Positions 6,657 through 14,976 of a stretch of DNA of 46,900 nt are shown here, piece after piece. Where the stretch lies: positions 1-46,900 of the forward strand of contig NZ_JAEUAN010000034.1 in the NCBI RefSeq assembly GCF_019511445.1, read 5' to 3'. The number at the start of each line of letters is the position of its first letter. Position 1 is the stretch's first letter. The notes beneath the pieces are model-generated. The model was not told the origin of the DNA and did not search any database. It worked only from the letters and a program-made list of their open reading frames with translations. The position numbers and the translations under genes are program-made. This stretch comes from Aliirhizobium wenxiniae (GTDB taxonomy: Bacteria > Pseudomonadota > Alphaproteobacteria > Rhizobiales > Rhizobiaceae).

Positions 6657-7931
6657 ATGGTAGCGGAACCGTATACGGCCGATGATCCAGAAACCCGCCT
6701 GGCGTTGTTCGACTTTGCCTTCGAAAATGCTCCGATCGGGATCGCTCTGGTCGATCTTGAGGGGCGCATCATTCGCGGCAACGCGGCTTTCGCCAAGTTA
6801 CTATCGCTTCCGCTCGAAAAGGTGCTGGGAACGCATTTTAGGGACTTTACCCATCCGGACGATATCGAGGCGGACCTCATTCTGTTCCAGCAGGTGCTGC
6901 AGGGAAGGCGCGACGGCTACACGATCGAGAAGCGTTACCTCCGGCCATTTGGCGAGGTCGTTCACGTCATGATCCATGTTGCCGCGATGCGCGATGCTGC
7001 GGGCAAGGTCGTTCGCTTCATATCGCAGATAGAGGATATCACCCGCCACAAGGCGCACGAGCGTCAGCTCGCCGAGCGGGCGGCGCAGCTTGAGTTGGCG
7101 CTTGAAGCTGTTCGTGGCGGTTTTTGGCAGATGGACATCCTGACAGGCAAGTTCGAGACGTCGGATCGATTGGCTCAGTTTATCGGAGGCCCGACGGCGG
7201 CGCGGCTCGATCTTGAGCGCTACGTCAACAGGGTCAACGTCAACGACGGCGCCAAGGCCGATCTTACACCGCTGATTGCTGGTGAGCTCGATCAGAATGT
7301 CGCCGAATATCGGTTGGACACCGTCCACGGCGAACGCTGGATGCGTTGCGATCGGCGGCTTTTGCGTGACAGCGATGGCCGACCGGTGAAGATTGTCGGG
7401 ATGGCAATCGATTTTACCGAAGAACGACGCCGGATCGAGATGCTGGAGGAGACGGCGCGCACCGACGCGTTGACTGGATTGCTGAACCGGCGTGGTCTGT
7501 CGATAGAATTTGCGGCATTACGGTCTGCCGATGGTTTTGCTGTCCTTGCACTCGACCTTGATGGCTTCAAGGAGGTCAACGATGCTCATGGCCATGCAAT
7601 GGGAGATGTCGTCCTGCAAACCACAGCCGCGCGCCTCACCTCAGCCGTCAGAGACCGGGATCTTGTGGCACGCACGGGCGGGGATGAATTCGTCGTGGTT
7701 GTCGCGGGTGATCAGTTGACGGGGGAGGCGGCGGCCGAGCGGATCCTTGCACGGATGAGGGAGCCTATCCCAATGTCCAATGAGATCGCCGACGTTCGCA
7801 CGAGCATAGGCGGGATCTGGACGAGCGAAAAGCGTGATGTATCCGAGCTCCTGAATGAGGCCGACGCGCTTCTATACGATGCGAAGGCTGCCGGGAAAGA
7901 CGCCGTCAGGTTCAGTCGGCGTCCCGGGTAG
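6657..7931 (+). CDS. PAS-PAS-GGDEF diguanylate cyclase
   Basis: The start at 6657 follows GGAGGAAAG and gives 424 residues. PAS domain 1 is at about 15-130 (NAPIGIALVDLEGRI to FISQIEDITRHK), PAS domain 2 at about 140-258 (GMAIDFTEERR at its end), then a GGDEF domain with DALTGLLNRRG. The active-site GGDEF is at 341-345, and RDRD at 332-335, five residues before it, is an intact inhibitory I-site (RxxD). It should make cyclic di-GMP and be product-inhibited. No membrane segment is present, so sensing is cytosolic. No EAL domain follows. It overlaps the next, convergent gene by 20 bases. Confidence 0.93.
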   Translation: MVAEPYTADDPETRLALFDFAFENAPIGIALVDLEGRIIRGNAAFAKLLSLPLEKVLGTHFRDFTHPDDIEADLILFQQVLQGRRDGYTIEKRYLRPFGEVVHVMIHVAAMRDAAGKVVRFISQIEDITRHKAHERQLAERAAQLELALEAVRGGFWQMDILTGKFETSDRLAQFIGGPTAARLDLERYVNRVNVNDGAKADLTPLIAGELDQNVAEYRLDTVHGERWMRCDRRLLRDSDGRPVKIVGMAIDFTEERRRIEMLEETARTDALTGLLNRRGLSIEFAALRSADGFAVLALDLDGFKEVNDAHGHAMGDVVLQTTAARLTSAVRDRDLVARTGGDEFVVVVAGDQLTGEAAAERILARMREPIPMSNEIADVRTSIGGIWTSEKRDVSELLNEADALLYDAKAAGKDAVRFSRRPG

Positions 7932-8175
7932 TTGCTTCGGAGGAAGCGGGTTCCATAGGACCAGCGGCAGACTTTGATCGCGGGGATCGACGTGCGACGA
8001 GATCATTGTATCTAGACCTGAGGTCGGACATCTCGTACTCGCCACTGATCCACAGCTCTACCCAAGCCAGGAACTCGGGGTCATCGTCGATAGGCGTGCC
8101 CCGTGACATCGCCTTGGTGCGAACCTGATCGAAGATCATTCGCCGTCTGTCGCTGTCGATTGTCAATTTGCTCAT
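7912..8175 (-). CDS. Hypothetical protein, 87 aa
   Basis: The frame begins MSKLTIDSDRRRMIFDQVRT and has PEFLAWVELWISGEYEMSDLRSRY, quoted here only to show the pattern WVELWxxGE-x2-M, seen in many short alphaproteobacterial proteins. The C-terminal 25 residues are low-complexity. GAGG directly abuts the ATG, so a TTG nine codons-bases inward (8166) may be the real start. The helical pattern is faintly like VbhA-type antitoxins, but no partner toxin is present. The 3' end overlaps the diguanylate cyclase gene. Function unknown. Confidence 0.55.
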   Translation of the reverse strand: MSKLTIDSDRRRMIFDQVRTKAMSRGTPIDDDPEFLAWVELWISGEYEMSDLRSRYNDLVARRSPRSKSAAGPMEPASSEATTRDAD

Positions 8176-8196
8176 CCTCGATGACGTCGGAAAGCG

Positions 8197-8433
8197 CTAA
8201 AGGAAAACTGCGATCCCCTCCGTATTGACGACATAGATGAACTCTTCCCATGCCTCATGAGCCGACGCGAAAGATTCATTCCAGTCGGTGACCTGGTCTT
8301 CTAGGCTTGTCACTTCCATCCGCCAATCATCTGCGCCCGCGGGCCGGAAGATTTCCACAAGGACGGTAATCCCATTGTCGGTGTAACGGCCAGAGAGTTC
8401 GGAGCGTTCGGAGTGCGGCTGATGGGAATTCAT
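8197..8433 (-). CDS. Hypothetical protein, 78 aa
   Basis: The protein starts MNSHQPHSERSELSGRYTDN, followed by a beta-rich middle (ITVLVEIF, WRMEVTSLEDQ) and a helical AHEAWEEFIYVV near the end. It reads as a small soluble alpha/beta protein. It is 21 bases upstream of the 8175 gene on the same strand, so the two may be co-transcribed. The Shine-Dalgarno (GGTGAC) is weak. No family is recognised. Confidence 0.55.
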   Translation of the reverse strand: MNSHQPHSERSELSGRYTDNGITVLVEIFRPAGADDWRMEVTSLEDQVTDWNESFASAHEAWEEFIYVVNTEGIAVFL

Positions 8434-8503
8434 TGTTTGTCACCGGATGGATATGGCGATGCATTGGCTGGCAACGTACGGGTCTCGCGCAGTCAAGGGG
8501 GGA

Positions 8504-8746
8504 CTATTTAGATCGTGACGGTCTCGACTTTCTCGCAGGACCGAGACCCATCTCCCTGTTCAGCTTTTTCTGAGCGAGTTTGCGGGCGCGGCGAATGCCT
8601 TCTGCCTTTTCTCGGGCGCGCTTTTCCGAGGGCTTCTCGAAGTGCTCGCGCAAACGCATCTCCCGGACGATGCCCTCCTGCTGCAGTTTCTTCTTGAGGA
8701 CGCGCAAGGCTTGGTCGACGTTGTTGTCTCGGACGAGGATAAGCAC
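8504..8746 (-). CDS. rpsU: 30S ribosomal protein bS21
   Basis: The GTG at 8746 follows AGGAG at a good distance and gives MLILVRDNNVDQALRVLKKK, then QEGIVREMRLREHFEKPSEK and a strongly basic tail. This is bS21 in full, 80 residues; the upstream open frame is not coding. bS21 sits near the anti-Shine-Dalgarno end of 16S rRNA and helps initiation. Rhizobia often carry several rpsU copies. Its place among small stress genes, away from dnaG/rpoD, suggests this is an extra copy, which is inference. Confidence 0.92.
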   Translation of the reverse strand: MLILVRDNNVDQALRVLKKKLQQEGIVREMRLREHFEKPSEKRAREKAEGIRRARKLAQKKLNREMGLGPARKSRPSRSK

Positions 8747-9132
8747 GGTGGCTCCTAGTGTGGTGAAATCGGCTCGGGGCAATCGATAAACGCATGTTCG
8801 CGCAGATTGCAATGGTCGATCCCTGGACGAATTGTACTGTCGCAAGCTTCGGCTTTAGCCTCGCGCCGGTGCCTCCCCTCTTCTGCGGTAGTTTTCTTCC
8901 GGTCCAATAGTTGCCAGTGTGAGGAGTGAACCTTTGGTCGAACTTGAATACCCTTCTGGAAGTTAGCCACCCAAATGACGTGTCAACGGTTCGTATCGGC
9001 TCAAGACCAAACGTGAGCTTTCGACACTTTTGCTCTCTGCTCTCCGCTGATAATCTTCCGTCAGGGCCTCCGTCCGCTTGCTCTGATGCGTTAATGGGCT
9101 ATTTAGCAGGCAGTGAAACTTGAGGTTTTCTG

Positions 9133-11178
9133 TTGATCAAAGCCAGACCTGTATTTCTTCTGCTTTGCGCCGCTCTTATTCCGATGCTGATGCTGGCCGC
9201 TTTGATGGGCTGGTTTGTCATTCGCGAATGGCAGACGGCTATTGCGGACGAGCTTCTGGATCGAGCGTCGTTGCTCGCCTCAGCCGTCCAGCGTGATCTC
9301 GAAACCCAGATCCAGCTTCTTTCATTAGTCGCTGAGTCACCCCGACTGGATCTGCCCGTTTCTCGAAGCAGTTTCGCCGAAACCGCCCGCCGCCTGAAGG
9401 CTAAAGCACCACAGTGGGAACAGATCAGAGTCAGTAATGATGAAGGTGACATCGTGTTGTCCTATCCCGCGCTCGCTGCTTCCGCAGGGCGAAAGGTGGT
9501 CGATCAGGAGAGCCACGAACGAGTGTTGAAGACGGGCACAGGCGTCGTTGGAAACGTAGTCATAGGTGCAGGGGGCAAGGCCGCCTTCCCGGTGCGCGTC
9601 CCCATCCAACGCAACGATCGGACCAAAGCGGTGCTTTCGGCTGTTGTCCGCCCAGAAATGATTGCGAGCATTCTTAGGGACAGCGGGCTTCCAAAAGGCT
9701 GGTCAGCCTGGGTTACTGACCGTCATGACAGGCTCGTTGCTGCCACCGCTGTATCCGACCTTGAAGGAAGGCCTGCTTCCGAATTCGAAGGTGCCGTCGA
9801 GGGGGAACGTTTCGAGTTGTTCGACGGCTCCAGTCTTCAGACAGCCAGTGCGTTGCTCGAGGGTACACAGTGGCGTGTGCGTGTAGGGCTGCCGTCGGTG
9901 ATTTTCGAGCGACCAGCTCAACAGGCAATATTGCTACTTGCTGCTGCAGGAGCTTTGATTGCAATGCTTTGCGCTCTTGCTACTCTGCTGCTTTACCGCG
10001 AGCTGCGCGCACGGGCCGTCGAACGTGAAAGTGTCGCCAACTGGCAACGCATGGACGCTTTGGGAAAGCTGACAGGTCAAGCGGCTCATGACTTTAACAA
10101 CCTTCTCATGGTTTTTCAGTCCGGCGTTGAGGGAATCGAGCGGCGCAGGAACGACGAGGAGCGTATCACGCGGCTTCTGAGCCATATGAAAGAAGGCCTG
10201 ATCCGAGGAAAAAACATCACTCGCCGTCTCCTGTCGTTCGCAAAGCGGTCGAACCAAGGTGCCGAGCACATCGAGCTTTCGGCTAAGTTTGAGGAGATAG
10301 CCCCGCTCCTCAAGCAAGCCCTCAACGACAGCATTTTGCTCGACATAGACCTTCCCACCGATATCTGGCCGATCCACGCCGATCCTGTTGGGCTCGAAAT
10401 CGCGCTCATAAACCTGCTGACAAACTCCCGGGAAGCGATGGCGAACGGGGGAAGGGTATCGGTCAGCGCTCGTAACGTTCCGGAGGGATCTTTTGAGGAC
10501 AAAAGGATAAAGGGACCAGTCGTTGCGATCACGGTCGGTGACACAGGTAGCGGCATTTCCCCCTCTGACTTGGAGCGGATATTTGAACCCTTCTTCTCAA
10601 CGAAGGACGACAAAAGCCCGGGGCTCGGTTTGACGCAGGTCCACGGCTTCGCCATAGGTTCGGGGGGCACTATCCGGGGAGCGAGTCTCCTGGGCCAAGG
10701 CAGCGCCTTCACGCTATTTCTGCCAAGGTCAAATGCCGGGAGCCTGATTGGCGGGAACGCATCGCCAGCAGATTTTCCAAAGTGTCTGTTGATCGTAGAC
10801 GACACACCTGCTTCTTTGGAATCCGCCCGTCTCGCGTTGGATGGGTTGGTTGCCGATATCATCACGGCGCGCAGCGGATCGGAAGCGCTCGAACTGATGC
10901 AGAGCCGCACTGGGTTTGACGCTGTACTCAGTGACGTCATGATGCCAGGCCTGTCAGGCATCGAGCTCGCCGAGGAAATTGCTCGCCGGAGGCCGGAACT
11001 CCCAGTCGTGCTTATGACTGGCTATAGCGATAAGCTTGAAGCGGGTGCTGTCGTGGCTCGACCTGTTATCACCAAGCCTTTCACGGCAAAAGAACTCGCC
11101 GCCGCATTTGCGGTCGCTCGGACGGCGGTGCCTGATCTTACAAACGTTGTTCTTTTCGATCAATCCACGCGATCTTAA
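9133..11178 (+). CDS. Membrane hybrid histidine kinase with periplasmic sensor and receiver
   Basis: This 681-residue protein starts at a TTG behind GAGG. One membrane segment is at about 8-30, a periplasmic Cache-like sensor at 31-260, and a second segment at 265-288. The kinase core has His319 in AAHDFNNLL, an N-box (LINLLTNSREAM), DTGSGIS and GLGLTQVHGF. A C-terminal receiver from about 550 has its phospho-Asp in VLSDVMMPG. The HDFNN H-box is typical of the HisKA hybrid kinases common in alphaproteobacteria. It faces and nearly meets the hybrid kinase at 11207-13573 (28 bases apart). The ligand is unknown; no separate response regulator adjoins it. Confidence 0.9.
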   Translation: MIKARPVFLLLCAALIPMLMLAALMGWFVIREWQTAIADELLDRASLLASAVQRDLETQIQLLSLVAESPRLDLPVSRSSFAETARRLKAKAPQWEQIRVSNDEGDIVLSYPALAASAGRKVVDQESHERVLKTGTGVVGNVVIGAGGKAAFPVRVPIQRNDRTKAVLSAVVRPEMIASILRDSGLPKGWSAWVTDRHDRLVAATAVSDLEGRPASEFEGAVEGERFELFDGSSLQTASALLEGTQWRVRVGLPSVIFERPAQQAILLLAAAGALIAMLCALATLLLYRELRARAVERESVANWQRMDALGKLTGQAAHDFNNLLMVFQSGVEGIERRRNDEERITRLLSHMKEGLIRGKNITRRLLSFAKRSNQGAEHIELSAKFEEIAPLLKQALNDSILLDIDLPTDIWPIHADPVGLEIALINLLTNSREAMANGGRVSVSARNVPEGSFEDKRIKGPVVAITVGDTGSGISPSDLERIFEPFFSTKDDKSPGLGLTQVHGFAIGSGGTIRGASLLGQGSAFTLFLPRSNAGSLIGGNASPADFPKCLLIVDDTPASLESARLALDGLVADIITARSGSEALELMQSRTGFDAVLSDVMMPGLSGIELAEEIARRRPELPVVLMTGYSDKLEAGAVVARPVITKPFTAKELAAAFAVARTAVPDLTNVVLFDQSTRS

Positions 11179-11206
11179 GTGTGCGACGCAGTGATCCGAT
11201 GCCAGC

Positions 11207-13573
11207 TTATCTGCTACTGGAAGCTGTCAGCATCTCTTTTACCTTCTGAGCAAAATCATCGATTGCGAAGGGCTTTGTGATCATTTCCATGCCGGGTGCG
11301 AGGAACTCGGCACGCGCTGCAGCGGCCGCTGCGTAGCCAGTGATGAACAAGACACTCAGGTCAGGTCGCGCAGCAATGGCTATCTCGGCGAGTTGCCTGC
11401 CGTTCAGGCCTGGAAGACCCACATCAGAAACAACCAGATCGATCCGGCCTTTGCCTTCGATAATGGGCAAAGCTCGTGTGCCGTCGACCGCTTCAATCAC
11501 ACGATACCCGAGCTCTTTGAGTGTATCGACGAGAAGCATGCGAACCGAATCGTCATCTTCGACCACAAGAACTGTCTCGCCCTCACCCCTGGGAAGGGCA
11601 ACTTCGACTTCCTTTTCCAATGAAGTCTGTGCTTCTGTTTCACGGGTTGCGGGAAGGTAGAGCTTAATTGTGGTTCCGAGGCCCAGCTGACTGTAAATCC
11701 GAGCGTGGCCACCGGACTGCTGTGTGAAGCCATAGATCATCGAGAGGCCAAGGCCAGTTCCCTGACCGATCGGCTTCGTGGTGAAAAACGGATCGAACGC
11801 CTTATCGATGGTTGTCTGAGACATCCCTGTCCCGGTGTCACTCACGGCGATCACGACGTAACTTCCAGGTTGAAGCGTCTCGCCCTTGACGAGATCAGCT
11901 TCTGTGAAAGCAACGTTCGTTGTTTCAATTGTCAGTTGGCCGCCTTCAGGCATAGCGTCGCGGGCGTTAATCACCAAGTTGAGAATGGCGCTCTCAAGTT
12001 GATTGACATCAGTCTCGGCCTTCCATGTTTCTTCATCGACGTTGATTGCCAGTTCGATCTGCTCACCGAGGGTGCGCTGAAAGAGTTCTTCCATCGACGC
12101 AACGAGTTGCTTCACATCGACAGATTTTCGGTCGAGGGACTGGCGCCGAGAAAACGCCAAGAGGCGGTGCGTTAGCGATGCGGCCCGATGTGCGGACGAA
12201 GTCGCGGCATCGATGAACTTGTCAAGATCGTCTGTCCTGCCGGCTGCTATTTTCCGCTTAATGATCGAAAGAGCTCCGATCACCCCCGTCAGCATGTTGT
12301 TAAAATCGTGCGCGATACCGCCAGTCAACTGCCCAACGGCCTCCATCTTCTGAGCCTGCCGCAGCTGCAGCTCTGTATCTTCCAGGATAGCCTTTTGCTG
12401 CTTCTCGAGCGTCACATCACGACCGTACGCGTAGACACGATCGCCCTCGCGGGACGTCATCCATGAGATGATCCGGGGCGAGCCATCGTTATGAGTCATC
12501 CTCACCTCGAGTTCAGTGTGGATGCTGTCTGCCGCCTTATTTAGTTCGGAACGCGTCTGGTCGCGGTCCTCGGGCCAAACGCTGTCTAGTACCCTTTTGC
12601 CTATTATTTCCTTCGGCGCATGACCGAGGATCTCCAGCCATGATGGGCTGACATCCAAAAACACGCCTTTTGTATCGATCACGACGAGCAAGTCGCGAGA
12701 GTTCTTCCAGACGCGGTCGCGCTCACGGAGGCTCTCGCGCGCGACCTCGGCGAGCGCCTCGTTCGCTTGTCGCAAGCTTTGCTGCGTTTCTTTGGCTTCA
12801 GTTATATCAAAGATAACCCCAACATAACGACGGCCGCTGGTGTGGACGTCATCGACGTACTCACCACGGCGCGCAAGCCAACGCTCTTTTCCATCGGAAG
12901 CGCGCTTGACGCGAAATTCTTTGTTCCCCTCGCTCTGAAGTTCATCTGCAGCACTAAGATCGATAATCGGATCATCGTCAGGATGGATAAAGTTGTTAAG
13001 CGTTCTCACCGGCAGAATTTTGGTGGGGTGTAAGCCGAACAGCCTGCAAAGTTGTTCCGAAACGCTGATCGTCCCATACCCGACGGTATATTCGAACGTA
13101 CCGATCCCGCCTGCAGATTGAGCAATGCGAAGTTGCTCGTCGACACGCTTCTGTTCGGTGATATCTATCAACGTTCCGATGAATTTCGCCGGCTCCTCGT
13201 CATCGTCGCGAACGGCCCTGCCGCTGGCGCGAACCCAGCGATAGCCACCATCGGCGCGGACCAGCCGATATTCTTTGGAAAAAACTTCCGAACCAGCGAG
13301 AATGCCCGCAACTGCGATCTTGACGCGTTTCAGGTCATCTGGATGTATTGACACGAAAAAACGATCGGTCGAGACGCCATCGGCAAGCTCGACCGGATCC
13401 TGGTTCGTAATCGTCGCAAAACGCGCATCCGCAACAAGGCGCTTGTTGGCGATGTCCCATTCCCAGCCGCCGACTGCGCCGGCGGCATCGAGCACCAACT
13501 GCAGGCGTCGCTGAGCAGCGTTCATTTCTGAGTCTAAGTGTTCGGCGATCGGACCGCTCGCATTTTCAATCAT
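11207..13573 (-). CDS. Cytosolic triple-PAS hybrid histidine kinase with receiver
   Basis: ATG at 13573 has GGAG five bases upstream. Of 788 residues the first ~390 hold three PAS domains (with IGTLIDITEQK, VGVIFDITEAK and YAYGRDVTLEK at their ends). A HisKA core follows with GGIAHDFNNML, then NLVINARDAM, DTGTGMS and GLGLSMIYGF. The C-terminal receiver has LVVEDDDSVRMLL and VVSDVGLPG. No membrane segment is seen. It follows the CheC gene by 31 bases on the same strand, so it is likely the last gene of the chemosensory operon and may feed or read its phosphorylation state; that link is inferred from position. Confidence 0.9.
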   Translation of the reverse strand: MIENASGPIAEHLDSEMNAAQRRLQLVLDAAGAVGGWEWDIANKRLVADARFATITNQDPVELADGVSTDRFFVSIHPDDLKRVKIAVAGILAGSEVFSKEYRLVRADGGYRWVRASGRAVRDDDEEPAKFIGTLIDITEQKRVDEQLRIAQSAGGIGTFEYTVGYGTISVSEQLCRLFGLHPTKILPVRTLNNFIHPDDDPIIDLSAADELQSEGNKEFRVKRASDGKERWLARRGEYVDDVHTSGRRYVGVIFDITEAKETQQSLRQANEALAEVARESLRERDRVWKNSRDLLVVIDTKGVFLDVSPSWLEILGHAPKEIIGKRVLDSVWPEDRDQTRSELNKAADSIHTELEVRMTHNDGSPRIISWMTSREGDRVYAYGRDVTLEKQQKAILEDTELQLRQAQKMEAVGQLTGGIAHDFNNMLTGVIGALSIIKRKIAAGRTDDLDKFIDAATSSAHRAASLTHRLLAFSRRQSLDRKSVDVKQLVASMEELFQRTLGEQIELAINVDEETWKAETDVNQLESAILNLVINARDAMPEGGQLTIETTNVAFTEADLVKGETLQPGSYVVIAVSDTGTGMSQTTIDKAFDPFFTTKPIGQGTGLGLSMIYGFTQQSGGHARIYSQLGLGTTIKLYLPATRETEAQTSLEKEVEVALPRGEGETVLVVEDDDSVRMLLVDTLKELGYRVIEAVDGTRALPIIEGKGRIDLVVSDVGLPGLNGRQLAEIAIAARPDLSVLFITGYAAAAAARAEFLAPGMEMITKPFAIDDFAQKVKEMLTASSSR

Positions 13574-13604
13574 TTCGCTCCGCCCACACTCATCAAGCTC
13601 ATGC

Positions 13605-14243
13605 TCACTCAGTCTCGGTCATCACGCGCTCGATAAAATCGGCAATGAGTTGTTTCAACTTTTCCAAAGATGGCAGATCCATGATCATCGCGATATATCC
13701 ACGGATATCGCGTTCTCGCACCGAGAAGTTGATATAGAGGAAAAGCACGAAGCCTCCATCGCCCCTGCCGTCGGAGTCCTCAAACAACAGCGTGCTGTCT
13801 CCCCGGCGGACATCGGGCAGCGACATTTTCAACCCATGTCGCAGCATGTTCGCCATAGAGCCCAAACAGCCGTTAAGAATGACGTTGCCAGTTTCGGCCA
13901 ACGCTTCGTCTTCCATGTCGAGAAGCTCGGCCTCTTCCATGTCATCGCCGACGATAGCGCGCACCAGTGAAAGACCGTTGCTTTGCGGAAAGATCAGCAG
14001 TGCCCGGCCAGAAAAAGGACCCTCGAACTGCTGCTGGACAGCTACAAGCGATTCGCTCTCCCGCTGGCCGATAAGGGACGCGGCCGACTTGCGGGTGACG
14101 ATCTCGACCGAAGGTACCGACAGGAGGACTTCGCGATGGACCATCTTGCGAAGGCTGGCGGCCGCGCGGCTAACGCCAATGTTGACGAGTTCAGTGAGCG
14201 CGTCGCGCTCGAGTTCGTCCAGATCAACCGTATCGGCGGTCAT
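13605..14243 (-). CDS. cheC: CheC-type phosphatase of CheY-P
   Basis: The 212-residue protein has both repeats typical of CheC: ALTELVNIGVSRAAASL near the N-terminus and ALAETGNVILNGCLGSMANM at about 113-132. Each holds the E-x3-N pattern used to dephosphorylate CheY-P. The rest fits the CheC/CheX fold. Its start overlaps the stop of the CheY-like gene by four bases, so the two are translationally coupled, which fits a phosphatase for that receiver. No CheD gene, the usual CheC partner, is present in the cluster. Confidence 0.85.
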   Translation of the reverse strand: MTADTVDLDELERDALTELVNIGVSRAAASLRKMVHREVLLSVPSVEIVTRKSAASLIGQRESESLVAVQQQFEGPFSGRALLIFPQSNGLSLVRAIVGDDMEEAELLDMEDEALAETGNVILNGCLGSMANMLRHGLKMSLPDVRRGDSTLLFEDSDGRGDGGFVLFLYINFSVRERDIRGYIAMIMDLPSLEKLKQLIADFIERVMTETE

Positions 14244-14626
14244 GCGCCGGCCTTTTTCTTGAGCCTGAGCGCGGCTCCCGCGATGAATGGGCTGAGCGCA
14301 TCTTGGGTTACAGGCTTAGCGACAAAGGTGGCGTTGAGGGAACGCACCCTGGCGACGATCTCGTCCTGAACGTTTGCGGTAATGACGGCGATCGGCATGT
14401 GAGGATGGGCGGAACGCAGTTCCGACGCCAGTTCAAGTCCGTCCTTGTCGGGCATGTTGAAATCCAGAATGGCCACGTCGATACTTTGGGAGCCGACGAG
14501 ACTCAACGCATCAGCTGCGCTACCGGCTTCGACACGGGTCCAATCAGGCTGCAAAGCGGCGATTGCCTTACCCGCCACTATACGAGCCAGCTTGCTGTCA
14601 TCCACGACCAAAACCGTGACCGTCAT
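14240..14626 (-). CDS. CheY-like single-domain response regulator
   Basis: The start at 14626 (MTVTVLVVDDSKLARIVAGK) is preferred over a GTG four codons earlier. The 128 residues form one receiver with the acidic pair in VVDDSK, phospho-Asp in VAILDFNMP, the switch Thr in AVITAN, and Lys in FVAKPVT. There is no output domain. It lies between the STAS-like and CheC genes and is the likely phospho-acceptor of the local CheA. A 95-base gap precedes it, longer than other gaps in the operon. Confidence 0.88.
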   Translation of the reverse strand: MTVTVLVVDDSKLARIVAGKAIAALQPDWTRVEAGSAADALSLVGSQSIDVAILDFNMPDKDGLELASELRSAHPHMPIAVITANVQDEIVARVRSLNATFVAKPVTQDALSPFIAGAALRLKKKAGA

Positions 14627-14721
14627 CTCATACCCCACAAACCTGGGCGATCCTATACATCGCTCATCTGCCGCAACACTTATTCACATGACGAACATCA
14701 CGCGACTTGAATAGCCTATAG

Positions 14722-14976
14722 TCAGCGTGCCTGCCTCAAATAAGCGTCGATTTCACTCAATATTTTGTCCGAAGTCGAGGATGATACCGGAAATCCTATC
14801 AGATTCGGACGAAAAACCATCAAGGCTTGCCAAATGGCAGTATGGATCGTCGTCGCGGCGCTCAGATCAATATGTAGGTCAGGATGGCGATACATGTAGC
14901 CCACCAGCGTTTCGACTTCCTCGACGCCGCATTGCCCGGTCAACCGGATAGCCTTCTCATCGACCTGAACAGTCAT
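14722..14976 (-). CDS. STAS-like protein in chemosensory operon
   Basis: The 84-residue protein begins MTVQVDEKAIRLTGQCGVEE and has the STAS-type core IDLSAATTIHTAIWQALMVF. The usual phospho-Ser/Thr loop (DSSG) is replaced by SAATTIHTA, where Ser or Thr could still be modified. Its ATG overlaps the cheA stop (ATGA), so it is coupled to cheA. Small STAS proteins beside cheA occur in several alphaproteobacterial clusters that are not clearly flagellar. The role here is unknown; binding to CheA or to a kinase is inference. Confidence 0.7.
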   Translation of the reverse strand: MTVQVDEKAIRLTGQCGVEEVETLVGYMYRHPDLHIDLSAATTIHTAIWQALMVFRPNLIGFPVSSSTSDKILSEIDAYLRQAR

